A stretch of 64,000 nucleotides of DNA, taken from contig JARGSG010000189.1 of NCBI GenBank assembly GCA_030374805.1, positions 2,232,001 through 2,296,000 of the forward strand, given 5' to 3'. The notes beneath the pieces are model-generated. The model was not told where the DNA came from. It ran no database searches and saw nothing but the letters and a program-made list of their open reading frames with translations. The number at the start of each line of letters is the position of its first letter. The stretch's first letter is position 1. Both the position numbers and the translations under genes were made by a program. Source of the stretch: Gracilaria gracilis. Lineage: Eukaryota; Rhodophyta; Florideophyceae; Gracilariales; Gracilariaceae. Below, piece by piece: positions 39,896 to 50,100 of the stretch.

Positions 39896-41543
39896 TTACG
39901 TAACTTCCACGATGGGTTCTTCAGGAGGACTAGACAAACTTGAGTCTGTTGAACTCTCAATGACAACCGACTGTAACACAGGGGTAAGACTAGTCCCAAA
40001 TTGCCTCTTCTCAATGTTGTGGCGCTGGTATTCAGCCCATATTACTAAAGCAAGACCGATGATACCGAGAGGAAAAACAAACACTGCGAGCGGAAGAATC
40101 ACAACCAATATCCCAATATCATGAACTGTTTCTTCACTACAGGCTGAATCACCTCTAGTTCGCGAAATCTCGTCCGAGATAATACCACCGATCCGCAGTC
40201 CGACAATTTCCCGGTTGAGGCTCATTCGCTCGTCATCCGTAACCTGAGAGTTGTACAACCAACCAATATTGAACGTCGGCAGTGGCTGCCTTGACGTCCA
40301 CTCTGTGAGAACATTGCAATCAGCAAACTCATGAATGAAATGATTTCCCATCGTATTATACGTCACAGCAAACCTGACATCGTTTGTACCACGAAACACC
40401 CATTCAATGCACTGCCTACCAGATAAACAACGTTTCCAAGGAAAGCTGGAAGGATCAGAGCTGTTGTACTTGAGTCCTTCCGGGTTCACTTACAAAGGTG
40501 GGAAAACGAGTTAAGACGGAGTTTCGAGAGTTAGATTCGTTGATTGATCTTCTGGACGGAAAGAACTGTTTACCACATAAAACCACAGTGCGAAGTAACA
40601 TACCTTGGATATCCCACACCCGCTCCAAAGCGGAATCCTTTAGCACTGCGTACTGCGCCAAATCAGTGACAGATAAACTGGAGACACTCTGAGACATCTC
40701 CACATTGCTTTGCGCAAAAAGGAAGTTGACAACAGAAGCAGCATAGAACAAATAAGCAATGGCTCCAAAACTTGATATGGCTCCACGGAGAAACGCAAGA
40801 GACGATGCAAGACGTCTAGAATCATAATCTCGCAGCTTGTCCCGGTGGCCCATCAAAATGTAAACAGTAGGCGAGAGTTTGTTCGCAACAATTACTGCAA
40901 TGATCATTCCTATAGCAGCAAACATGAACGAAATAACGGAAATTACTATCCATGTGGAAGTTCGAAAAGGTCTTGTAACTTGCTCAAACGCACTTCTAGC
41001 AGGCGAGAGTATGTTAGGACCAACGATCATCATGGCGGAGTCGAGTTGCGGAGCAGAAGGTTGAAAATTACATCGACTGACGTTTGTATCCAAAAATGCA
41101 CCCGAGAGAGCGAAGTGATAGCCATATTCGGCGAAAGTGGCAGCAAAATAGTTCAGTTGGTTAAAAGAGCAGCTGGCCTTGGGTCCTGCCCAAATGCAAG
41201 ACGCGTTCGACGATCCTGTCATGGCATGAATTCTGAAAGTAATGCCCTCGAGCCGAGGGTGCATACGTCCAGGTTGACCGCATGGAAATGGTCGGAAATG
41301 ACGAGCTTTCGGAGTGGACAACTCGGGGAGTCGGATGAAAGGGTCTTCATCAATAAAAAGAAAGCACATTTCGTTCTTGCAGTGGGCGTAGTCCAGGTGC
41401 TGCGGATTGCGTGAGAGCGGGGGTAAACATTGTGACGATGATGGGATTCCATTGCTAAGTGGTGGACAAGCTGCATGCACGAGGAACAGAAACACGAAGA
41501 GCAAAAATGTGTTGCGAGGGGTCATACCACGCACGTGAGCCAT
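39896..41543 (-). CDS. iGluR-like membrane receptor/channel, paralogue 1 (two exons)
   Basis: Exons 41543-40604 and 40488-39896 (115-nt intron, donor GTATGT, acceptor GTAAG, phase 1) give 510 residues. The layout follows ionotropic glutamate receptors: signal peptide (to about residue 25); ligand-binding half S1 with CFLFIDEDPFIRL, CSFNQLNYF and PSAPQLDSAMMIVG; first helix (about 200-222); a membrane segment ending VVNFLFAQSN; half S2 with AVLKDSALERVWD and IGWLYNSQVTDDERM; and a last helix (about 442-468). These blocks match paralogue 2 at 43832-45532 one by one. The iGluR pore motif SYTANLAAF is not conserved, so whether it conducts ions is unknown. The frame before splicing would run into intron and lose S2; the paralogue confirms the junction. 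Confidence 0.7.
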
Positions 41544-42512
41544 GATTTAGAAGCTACCAAGTGCGTAGGAAGGACGGCGTTTGGTCCATGTGTCCCCACT
41601 CTGGCACGTGGATGCGACTACTACTCAACGCAGCGCCTTCCTTTAGATTGTGCGGGAGAGAGCTGCAGAGAACATGCCTGCTGACAAAAGGTGCAGAGCA
41701 GCCGGCGGCGACGACAAGCGAAAAGCTTTATGAACGACGTGTCTCCGTGGACTCGCTCTGCAAGATGCACCAACTTGGTGATGTTCGCGTTGTTGGAACG
41801 ATGCAAGTGCTGGCTGCTGGCCCCATCGCTGACGCGTTTCTATTCGACTTGCGGTTATGTCTCAACCTCGCGCTGAGTTAGTCATGCAACCCGTCAGGTT
41901 ACTGTAGATAGCGCGGGTTCCTACACTGTGACCGTAAGGAACGCCACCTGTCCAATTTTTCGCTCCTTTTGTACGGTACACGGTACTGTAGTAGCTCAAA
42001 AACAAGCCAATTGCTGACAAGGCCAAAGGGCCCACGTTTTCTTCAAAGAAATGCTGGAAAACCGTGGCGGAAACAGGCACGTAGGGCGTCGTATCATAGG
42101 CGACGTTATGAGATCACCGTTTCTCTGTTACCGAAGAACAGTTCGCTACTGTTAGATCTCTCTTGCCTTCCAAGATATCTACTGATTGGTTGCTAACTTC
42201 ATCAGTCACGTGCATCTAAGGGCAACAGTGAAGCTTCCTGTCCGCTAAGATAGCAGAACAGAAGCATGATAGAAAGATCTTAGTAACACTGGTCTGCGTA
42301 ACGCTGGAAGAGGAGCGGACGGTAAAAGGTTACTGAAACGCATCTAGGCCGACACAACGGATGGCTGGTCGTTCCGTGCTTTCCAAATACAGCAATATCT
42401 CGGTGAGCGTGGTGAGATGGGCGTCGCCAGCGCTTTACCTCTGTTCTGTCCAGTTAGCTTGCATGTGAAGTTAAATTAAGTCTTGTACCTACTTTACAGA
42501 TCTTGCGCTGCA
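41544..42512. other. Intergenic region, no supported gene
   Basis: Contains the promoter of paralogue 1, GGTTACTGTAG near 41898, CGGTACACGGTACTGTAG near 41970, and AAAAGGTTACTG near 42327. Small frames at 41475-41881 are not convincing. Confidence 0.5.
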
Positions 42513-43413
42513 TCATAACAGAGAGACACCAAACCTGAGACCTTTTTTGCTAATCAACCGCGTCTTGGCAAATGTATACTCCTAAAGTCAACAAAAAGAA
42601 ACAAGGGACATTGTTAGTCGAGAACGGGAAGCAATTCAAAGGGAGAGCAACTTAGTCACTTACCAGCTTGGTTCTGTGAACCAGTAGAAAGCCCAATTCA
42701 TCCATATCTGCAACTGCACGACGAACCATGCTGTCTCCCCCATTAAAATACCTGGCATGGAACTCGATGAGTATTTGATCCGCGGGGATATCAACAGAGC
42801 CCTCACGCCATTCCTTGATGACGTCAAACTCTGCGCCTTCAACATCAATCTTGAGCACAGCCAATTGCTTGTGACCACTCTCTCGCATCATGCTCTGCAA
42901 CTTGAGCACGGGATAGACGCCCACCCGGCCTTCCTGCGCAACGCCCTTCTGTTCCATGACGGTGTAACTGTCGGCATTTCCCTCCGGTAACTTGAGCTCC
43001 AATTCACCGTCGTAGGCGGCTAAGCCGACCCTGTGGAACACAAAATTGTCTGGGATCGGACGTTTTGAAAAGAAATCATGAGCTGTGGGCGTAGGATCCC
43101 ATCCATGATGAAGAGTGCCAAATTGTTCCATCATAGCTTCATCCCACTTGATGTTGCGCCCGACACCGATCGAATAAACGATCTTGTCCTTGAGGGAATA
43201 CAGCGGGGTGCACATTGTCCATCCGCCGTATGCATCTCCCCTTCGCATCATATCAGCGCAATCGAGCGCGCGATCAGTGTCAAGTGCCTGAGTGTCAGTC
43301 TCGGAGAAAGCGATCAACAGGACGACGAGAACAGTGAGGAACATGACCGCCAGCAGCAGACGGTGGCGTAAACGCGAGGGCTTAGCGGCAGGCGGTTTCA
43401 TGGTCAACGACAT
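42513..43413 (-). CDS. METTL24/FkbM-like membrane-anchored methyltransferase (two exons)
   Basis: Exons 43413-42664 and 42581-42513 give 272 residues. A basic tail precedes one membrane anchor (about 18-36, LLLAVMFLTVLVVLLIAF), so type II topology is likely. The SAM-methyltransferase domain shows YSIGVGRNIKWDEAM, a HHGWDPTP block and the FkbM motif VLKIDVEGAEFDVI. The uninterrupted frame would stop at KLVSD, but the stop sits inside an intron. Donor GTAAGT starts at 42663, GACTAAC lies about 39 nt before the acceptor, and GACTTTAG ends at 42582 (82 nt, phase 0). Splicing yields KLEYTFAKTRL, which fits the EYSF/EYTF ending I recall for this family. It sits between the two iGluR-like genes. Substrate unknown. 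Confidence 0.78.
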
Positions 43414-43831
43414 GGCTGCGGCAAGGGAGGAGGGCCCAAGAGGTTGTGGGAGATGTTGCCGCGTGTTCGCAGGCGAGGCGGGCGGGCGACTTCCGACTGT
43501 TCGTAATCAGAGGAGGGGGCGGAGGAGGGGGCGGAGGAGGGGGCGGAGGAGGGGGCGGAGGAGGGGCGGCGGGTGGGCAATTCCCGGAGAGCGGAGGGGG
43601 CGGGGGGTTAGCCCAAGCAAGTGTCAATCAGACGGGGAATTTTTTAGTTGAAAAAATAATGTGCAAGTCGTTGAAACGAGGCGCAAAAAGAAGTCGAAAA
43701 TAACGAATAGGGGCGTTGTGGTGGGCAAGTGGAAACGCGATAGCGAATTATTTGAGAAATTATACATATACAGGTTGCAACGGGGTCCACCTGGCGCTGC
43801 TGTACACGCGCGCGGTCTCAGTCCTCCAACG
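43414..43831. other. Spacer with G-rich minisatellite
   Basis: Between the METTL24-like start and the end of iGluR-like paralogue 2. Besides the minisatellite no feature is seen. Confidence 0.6.
43511..43573. repeat. 12-bp G-rich minisatellite, G-quadruplex potential
   Basis: Four perfect units AGGAGGGGGCGG and a partial fifth. The G runs (four to five G each) on the + strand could form several G-quadruplexes about 100 bp upstream of the METTL24-like ATG. Confidence 0.85.
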
Positions 43832-45532
43832 TCACCGACTCGGGTCGTAGGCGTATGCCTGATACGCCTGCAAGCCCTGGTACGGGCGGTATTGGCTCGG
43901 AATCGAGTCGATCGTCATGTCCGACGAGCTGCTCGTCATTGCTGCCTCGTCGCGCTTGCGTGCTGAGGTCGTCCCCAGCGCCATCTCTAAGTCCCCCACG
44001 TTCGCCCTTTCCTCCCCCTGCCGCCGCTGCCTTGGCTTTTTCCATAGCACCAGCACCAGCACAGAACACAGCAGCGGCGGGATCACGAAGATGAGACACG
44101 GAATCAGGATAATCATTGGGCCTATATCCAGCTTGCTGTTTGTGTCACCGCATGTATACTCCACCAGCGCCGTATCTACCAGTGCTCTCGTACGGCCTTG
44201 AATGCGCAGACCCACCAGTTCTCGGTCCACTTGCAGCCGACGCTCCGTCGACACGGCGAAGTTGTAAAGCCAGCCTCCATTAAACTGGTATAACACATCC
44301 CTCGTTTCAAAAATTGCCAGCTCGTCGCACGTCGAGTGCTGCATCAGCAGGTACTTTCCTACAACGTCGAAAGTGACCATGAACTGCGCGTCACCTCTCT
44401 GCACCGTTTGGATGCATTTAGTAGCAGTGGGACACCGCTGCCATGGAATTTGTCCTTCCCAGTTTTCTTGTCGACCGTTTCGCACTGTGGCGTCCCACAC
44501 ATTTTCCAGCGCAGAATTCTTGAGAACTACAAAGTCACCCAGTTGCGACCGAGTGAGCCTTCTGATGAGTTTGGAAAGCGTCTGGTTCTGTTGCTGGAAC
44601 AAGAAATTGACAACCGCAACCTCATAAAACAAAGCGAAGATACCGATCAATGCCAACAAGGCAATACGGAACAGTGTCATGGCAAGCCCGTACTTGGTAG
44701 CGAACGACATGGCCTCCTCTGCGCCATGGTTTTGCAGGGTGGCTTCGTGTGCCATGGCTTGATCCCTTTCACCAGCAAAGATGAAGAATGCTGTTATAAG
44801 ACTCTTGCCTCTGAACCAATGAAAGCGCACGGCGATAGCGAGGCACACTAACATGAACAGCAACAGTACGCCGGCGAAGATGGCCCACGCGCCGTCATGA
44901 AATGGGCGAATTAGCTGCTGGAACGGGCCGCGCGAGCCGCGGAATTTGGGATTGCTTTTCCCGATGATGGTCATGAAACTGTCAATGACTGGCGCAGAGG
45001 GATGGTGCGCGCATTGACGCTGGGGCATTTCTAGCAGAAGTCCTGTGATTGCGAAGCGATATCCCTCGGCGGCTTTGAGATTGGTGTAGTCCACCAACTG
45101 ATTGAAGGTGCAGTCGTCGGCATGACCGCCCCACATGCACAAGTCTTTTGCGGATGAAGTGGCGTTATGTACGACGAGAGAAATGCCATGAATGCCACCA
45201 ACGTCCTTAAACTGATCTTCAAAGTCTCCGCACTCAAAGGGCTTTTGCAACGCATACGCTTCCCGGGAGCTGTTGAAATTGTCAATCTCGTTTAGGATGA
45301 TGAAGGGGGGCTCTTGCAGGAAGATGTAGCAAGTTCGGTTGGTACCATCCCTGCACACTTCATACATGGGCTTGTTAAAATCCAAATTGGCTAGGCAACC
45401 TGCGCCGTGGTTCTGCGAAGCGTGGGGGTCATGACGGTCGCACCTGAAATCGCCGTCAGCAGGCGAGCCAGCACTGGCGGCGGGGGCGAGGAAGAGGGGC
45501 ACAGTTGCGCACAGAAGCAGCAAGGGAAGCAT
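43832..45532 (-). CDS. iGluR-like membrane receptor/channel, paralogue 2
   Basis: This intronless gene encodes 566 residues. A signal peptide (1-21) precedes S1 (about 55-200), with CYIFLQEPPFIIL, CTFNQLVDY, EGYRFAITG and PSAPVIDSFMTIIG. First helix 215-236, a weaker hydrophobic segment near 245-254, helix 286-312 ending VVNFLF, S2 (320-460) with DFVVLKNSALENVWD and GGWLYNFAVSTERRL, and a last helix 469-497. This S1-M-M-M-S2-M order is that of ionotropic glutamate receptors. The cytosolic tail is Ser- and Tyr-rich (YRPYQGLQAYQAYAY at the end). The ATG at 45532 is used; the frame to 45601 opens at GTG. Ligand residues cannot be assigned by eye. It lies 2.3 kb from paralogue 1 on the same strand, so tandem duplication is likely. 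Confidence 0.7.
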   Translation of the reverse strand: MLPLLLLCATVPLFLAPAASAGSPADGDFRCDRHDPHASQNHGAGCLANLDFNKPMYEVCRDGTNRTCYIFLQEPPFIILNEIDNFNSSREAYALQKPFECGDFEDQFKDVGGIHGISLVVHNATSSAKDLCMWGGHADDCTFNQLVDYTNLKAAEGYRFAITGLLLEMPQRQCAHHPSAPVIDSFMTIIGKSNPKFRGSRGPFQQLIRPFHDGAWAIFAGVLLLFMLVCLAIAVRFHWFRGKSLITAFFIFAGERDQAMAHEATLQNHGAEEAMSFATKYGLAMTLFRIALLALIGIFALFYEVAVVNFLFQQQNQTLSKLIRRLTRSQLGDFVVLKNSALENVWDATVRNGRQENWEGQIPWQRCPTATKCIQTVQRGDAQFMVTFDVVGKYLLMQHSTCDELAIFETRDVLYQFNGGWLYNFAVSTERRLQVDRELVGLRIQGRTRALVDTALVEYTCGDTNSKLDIGPMIILIPCLIFVIPPLLCSVLVLVLWKKPRQRRQGEERANVGDLEMALGTTSARKRDEAAMTSSSSDMTIDSIPSQYRPYQGLQAYQAYAYDPSR

Positions 45533-48500
45533 GTTGAAACGGTGTGGGCTGTGGGTGGATGGCAGTGGGGGATGAAACCGGCAGCCATGAAGGCCGCTCA
45601 CGTCGCACGCTATGACGGAAGAAGAAGGTGGAGAGAGATGTGATCACACGGAAGCAGAAGGGCAGCGGGCGCGAGACGAACACCTGGGCGGCGCAGTGCT
45701 AACGGGAGAGGAGCAGGGCGGTGGGTGAATTCGTTACCGCAGTGGCAGCGAAGGCGAGCAATTGGAGCGGTGCAGGGGGGCGGGAGGGGGAGGTGCGAGA
45801 GCAGCGAGGGGCACCCGGGTGCCAGCGCTAAATACTCCGGCGGACGCGGCCGCGGTGAGCGCCCCCCCCAGGCGGTGCGCAAAAAGCAGCGCCGCGGCTG
45901 GCGCGCAGCAGCGGCCAAGCAGCGGCCAAGCCGCGGCTGCGTGCGCGCGCGGCGCATGTGCGTGACGCGCGCGGGCATAACGCCTGCGGCGCCGTGCGCA
46001 TGGCTGCCGCGTGCGCACTGGTGCATGCAGCCGCCGCTGCGAAGCGTTTCGCGGCACCTGTCCGCCGGCTGCTGACGCGTGCGGCCGCCGCTTGCGTGAG
46101 CCGTCGCTCGCGTCACTTGAGCGCGCGCGCCTTTATTATGCACACTCTAAAATTTACATGCCGCTCCCTCTTAGCTAATTTACGCACGGCCCGCTCTTCG
46201 TCGTCACACAGTTTATCTGGGTCCAGTTTATCTCTACCAGTCCTGGCTACCGTTGGTACCTTAGATATCGTCCGCCTCGTCGCTGCTCCAATTGAGCTCT
46301 TTCTCTTTTCACACGCATTACGCCTTATATATATCTTGTCTTGTATTGTGTGCCATCGTGGCGCTGTGCCTCTTGTGCACTCCTCTGCTTTGTAAAAGTT
46401 AGATGAATGCTCATGAATACTTGTGCCACCGGTTTTGATCGTGTGATCTCGTCGCGACAATACACCATCAGCGCAACTCTAATTGTCCGTTGCACACAAC
46501 CGCCATTTATCATATCGTAAGTTGCACACGCACGCCACATCATACTTTATCGCAACCTTTTCTTCTTCTACAGTAAGGTTATCTAGAGCAGTGTGAATTC
46601 ACACTGTATTAAAAAGAAACTCTGTGCGTGCTGCCAACAATCTATAACTGCGCCAGCGTACTGTATCTACAGTGCCTAACGTCAATCGCCATGGTTAGCG
46701 TTAACCTTAGATAGTCCGCACGCCTTGCTCATGAGCCTTATTGTTACTAATGTTGTAACTTTAGCTAGGAGAGAGAGAGAGACAGACAAACAAGCACCGG
46801 TGGAGCAAGCGCAAAGCATGTTCCATGCAGCTCCTCCTTCTTGTGGAAAGTAGGCCCACCTTCGCAACTTATCACTTTTGCAGCTAACGTATGCTAGCGA
46901 TGGTCATGCTACCGCCGTAGCTCCCTCAGCGCAACAACGTCAGACCCGACTTTCACGAAGGTAGTGGGCACGACATGGTTAGCCTAATTCATACCGCCAG
47001 AAGACGTGACGCAAAGTTACATATGTACAGTCGCTTCGCAGTTCGCACTGCCTCAGCGCCAGTGCGCGCGCACTGTATGCGGACAGACGGAGCGGTGCAA
47101 CGATTCCAACGTGACGCGCCGCAGCGTATCAAAAAATTGATGAGCAATTGCAGCACGGCCGTTTTCTTCGAAGCTGCTGCCGTAGGCACCGTACTGTACT
47201 GTAGGAGCTGCTGACTCGTTCCCCCGCGCGTTGGCTGCTGAGCTCATCCAAAATTGCCCATTCGTTCCTTCTCGCCGCCATGCACCTGCACCTCCCAGCA
47301 ACTGCTCCCATGGCTCGCAAGCCGAGACGGCTAACCCTTTTGTTACTCATAATTGTACTTTCACCCACGCTGCGCACCGCCCTCTTCCTCAAACCAATCA
47401 TCATCCCACAACTCACCAACGCTCATTTAGTTCACCTCCCATAAACTTTAGGGCAAGTGTTGCCAACCATGGAGGAGGATTGGGGCCACACTCCGTTACT
47501 ATCCCCCATGCCTGCTGATGAAAGCTAATTGACGCACGTTTCGGTGCGCTGTAGGGGGATCCCTACATGCGCTCCAGACCCCCCTGCCCCTTGCCCAGCT
47601 GAGGGAGAGGCTAACCAAAAAACCCTTGCCAAATTTCAACGAGGCAGCAGGGATGATGAGGTTTCAAACCGCCACTTCTCCCCTGACTCCCATCACTCCC
47701 ATCACGCTCGTACACTAGCATACCAGTAGGCAAACTACGCTTACTTTTTCATGTAGATACGGCACAGAGCAGTGCACCCATTAACTGGCCCGGTCTTGTG
47801 AGTGGAGACATCAAGTGCGTAAACCCTGAAACGACAATCGAGTCTGCACCACTGGCCAGAAAAATCAGGGTCGCCAGCTTGGTCGACGGGCCAATGATTA
47901 TGTTTGTTCTGAGTTCCCTTTTCAACATCACTCTCACGCACTTGTACTAGTGCTGCTGTTCAAGGTCCAAACGGTTAGCGTTCTACTGTATATATACCCC
48001 AATGTAACGTTGGTAACCTTCCTTTGCACTGTGGAAGCCAACTCAACTCCAAGGAGAGCTCTTCGCGTGGAAGCGGACGCTTGAAAAAAAGCATGTCACT
48101 GTACGAACCACCCTGTACATTAATACACCCGTAGCAAGTACCAAGGTACAACACAAGCTGCTCTCACAAGCTCGTCTTCATGAGCAAATGTTTGTCCGTG
48201 GGTCTTCCCTACAAGCCGCTTATGCGCGTTTCGCCTCAGAACGCGCTGACTTGTCATTCCACACTGTGCAACCTCATTATTGTTGGGTCAACATGCAGCA
48301 ACTTACTCATATTGCGTTAGTACAAAAACTGGCTCCGAACTGCGCATGAGTACGGACTAGCTTCCACGCTTCCACACACTACTGCACCTTGTCATGAAGT
48401 TGCCAGTAAGAGCGTTATGATAGAGCAGTGCTCTGTAGTGCGTAGGGATCATCTCGAATCGAGAGAACATAAGAACTTGAGACAAGAATGTGAACCATTT

Positions 48501-49659
48501 CCGGCGTCAATTGATTTGTGACTCAGCGTTTGATTGGATAGGAAGAGGAATCTTGAGGAAAATGTAATTGAGATGTCTTGTAATGATTCGAGGTACCCTT
48601 GGGTAGATAAAGTGATGCGAACAAACAAGGGGCAGAACTTGTAATGCGGTCACACAAAGATCAATTGAATCTGTGTGCGTATACATCAGATTAATTTAAA
48701 GTTACAAAATGTAATTGATGTAACCTATTCTTGTAATGTACCTTCGAATACATTTGCATTGCAGATCTAACTGCCTTTTATTAGTAGCTACGTAGCTAGA
48801 TAGTCAAGTTTGCCAAGAGGATGTCATGTATTTGTGGAACAAGTCTCTTGGCATCTCCTTTCGTACTCTTAAAGACTTTTTAAGTCTGTCATAGTTCCAT
48901 GAGCAGCAGGGTCACATGCATGATGATTTTATCTTTTCGAGAGCCGATCAGTTTGAAACAGGCTCTTTCCCGATGAGCAACTCTGTGAGTGTGAAGGAGC
49001 ATTGTTCCGAGAGGACTCTGCATATCAAGTGGCCTAGTTTTTGGTGACAATGCTATCACGCTGGATTTCATTGTGAAGCTGTCGAATGAAACGGAGGCAA
49101 TTGGCTGTTTTATGGCACAATACAACAAGGCCACTTGCAAAGAGAGGTTGTGCGTGCGTTGGCCGTAAAAGTGACGCGATTTTCCACGCCAGCAAAACAA
49201 GGCGCCCTTGATCTGCGCCCGGCTTGTTTTTAGAATATTGTTGAGGACCTCTCATAATATGATATCATATGAGGAATATGAGTGACAAGCAGTAAAGCCT
49301 TATTCTACCGACGATTTCAATCATATTTCACAGCTTGATGGGAATGCAACAAACATATGCGGCGTTATGATTCGAGAGAAATGGAATGGCATTTGCAAGC
49401 GGAGAGGGAGAACAAAGAGAGTCAGATGACAAATGTCTCTCAGAGAAATCGGTCGTGGTGAGCACAGCACGTGAGACGCCATGCCACCATGCTAGCTAGA
49501 GGTGTAGGTGAACACGACGTGAAGCATATACAGAATGCGAGACTCGCTAAATGTGAACGATACAGGAGCTACAATAGCGCGCTTTACAAAAGAAGAGCAA
49601 AATACATGTATACACTCTCATTGAACACTCTACAACCATGAACAGATTGAGCTTCGTTC
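45533..49659. other. 4-kb intergenic region
   Basis: The first 600 bp are GC-rich promoter of iGluR-like paralogue 2. Then come TACCGTTGGTACC near 46247, an 18-bp palindrome (46589-46606), ATGGTTAGCGTTAACC near 46690, a GA run near 46772, a CCGTACTGTACTG copy near 47187, and GTATATATAC near 47985. Open frames at 47690-47950 and 48010-48350 are discussed under rejected items. Nothing else seen from 48400 to 49659. Confidence 0.5.
46589..46606. repeat. 18-bp perfect palindrome
   Basis: CAGTGTGAATTCACACTG. No loop, so a protein-binding site or mobile-element terminus is more likely than an RNA hairpin. It follows a GTAAGGTTA motif by 14 bp. Confidence 0.8.
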
Positions 49660-50100
49660 TCAGTTAGGATTTAGAGTACCGTCGGCATAGAAGCCGCCCA
49701 GCAAAGAACTATTTCCTCTCTCATCATGGATACCCCAAACAAGAATCCATCCATTTTCAACACGAACTCTGAACAACAACTTTCCCTCCTCCATGACGGC
49801 CGCAATGGCGTCCAGTCTCGGTTCTTCTCGCGGAAATCCGCGTTCATCGACGGCGATCAAGCGGAAGCAAAAGCGGGTGGCGAGAACCTCACGGCGGTGA
49901 TCGGCGACAGGCGTGCATTGACGTGCATGAAGGTGTAGAACCTTTCCCCAGTCCGGGCGCGGCGCAGAGGTGGTAGGCACGGCGATGGCCTCGGTCTGAA
50001 AGGACGTTACGTTGCCGTGAAGCTGTAGCGTTCCATGCCAGATTGGGTTGCCCTGGTGCAGACCGGTGGTAGCGCGGTACGATGTCATGGTAGCGGTCAT
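49660..50100 (-). CDS. Small protein, possibly SPOC-like domain
   Basis: The 146-residue protein starts at the ATG at 50100 (MTATMTSYRATTG). The frame is open to 50619, but that part is Arg/Lys-rich leader translation. The body begins PIWHGTLQLHG, then a strand-rich region, CFRLIAV, an amphipathic helix RLDAIAAVMEEGKL and WILVWGI. The order W-x-G-x-L, strands, helix, strand is reminiscent of SPOC domains of transcription and RNA-binding regulators. The match is weak. No signal peptide or membrane segment is present. It ends DGTLNPN. Confidence 0.45.
   Translation of the reverse strand: MTATMTSYRATTGLHQGNPIWHGTLQLHGNVTSFQTEAIAVPTTSAPRPDWGKVLHLHARQCTPVADHRREVLATRFCFRLIAVDERGFPREEPRLDAIAAVMEEGKLLFRVRVENGWILVWGIHDERGNSSLLGGFYADGTLNPN

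Noticed and set aside
45610..46395. Several Arg/Ala-rich frames on both strands
   Set aside because: They are shadows in the CpG-rich promoter of the iGluR-like paralogue 2.
47690..48350. Two long stop-free + strand frames (47690-47950 and 48010-48350) with protein-like text such as VQHKLLSQARLHEQM, plus an opposing frame at 47741-47941
   Set aside because: Neither has an ATG at its start or a clean acceptor, no domain is recognisable, and one or two stop-free runs of this length are expected by chance in a 4-kb spacer. RNA-seq would decide.
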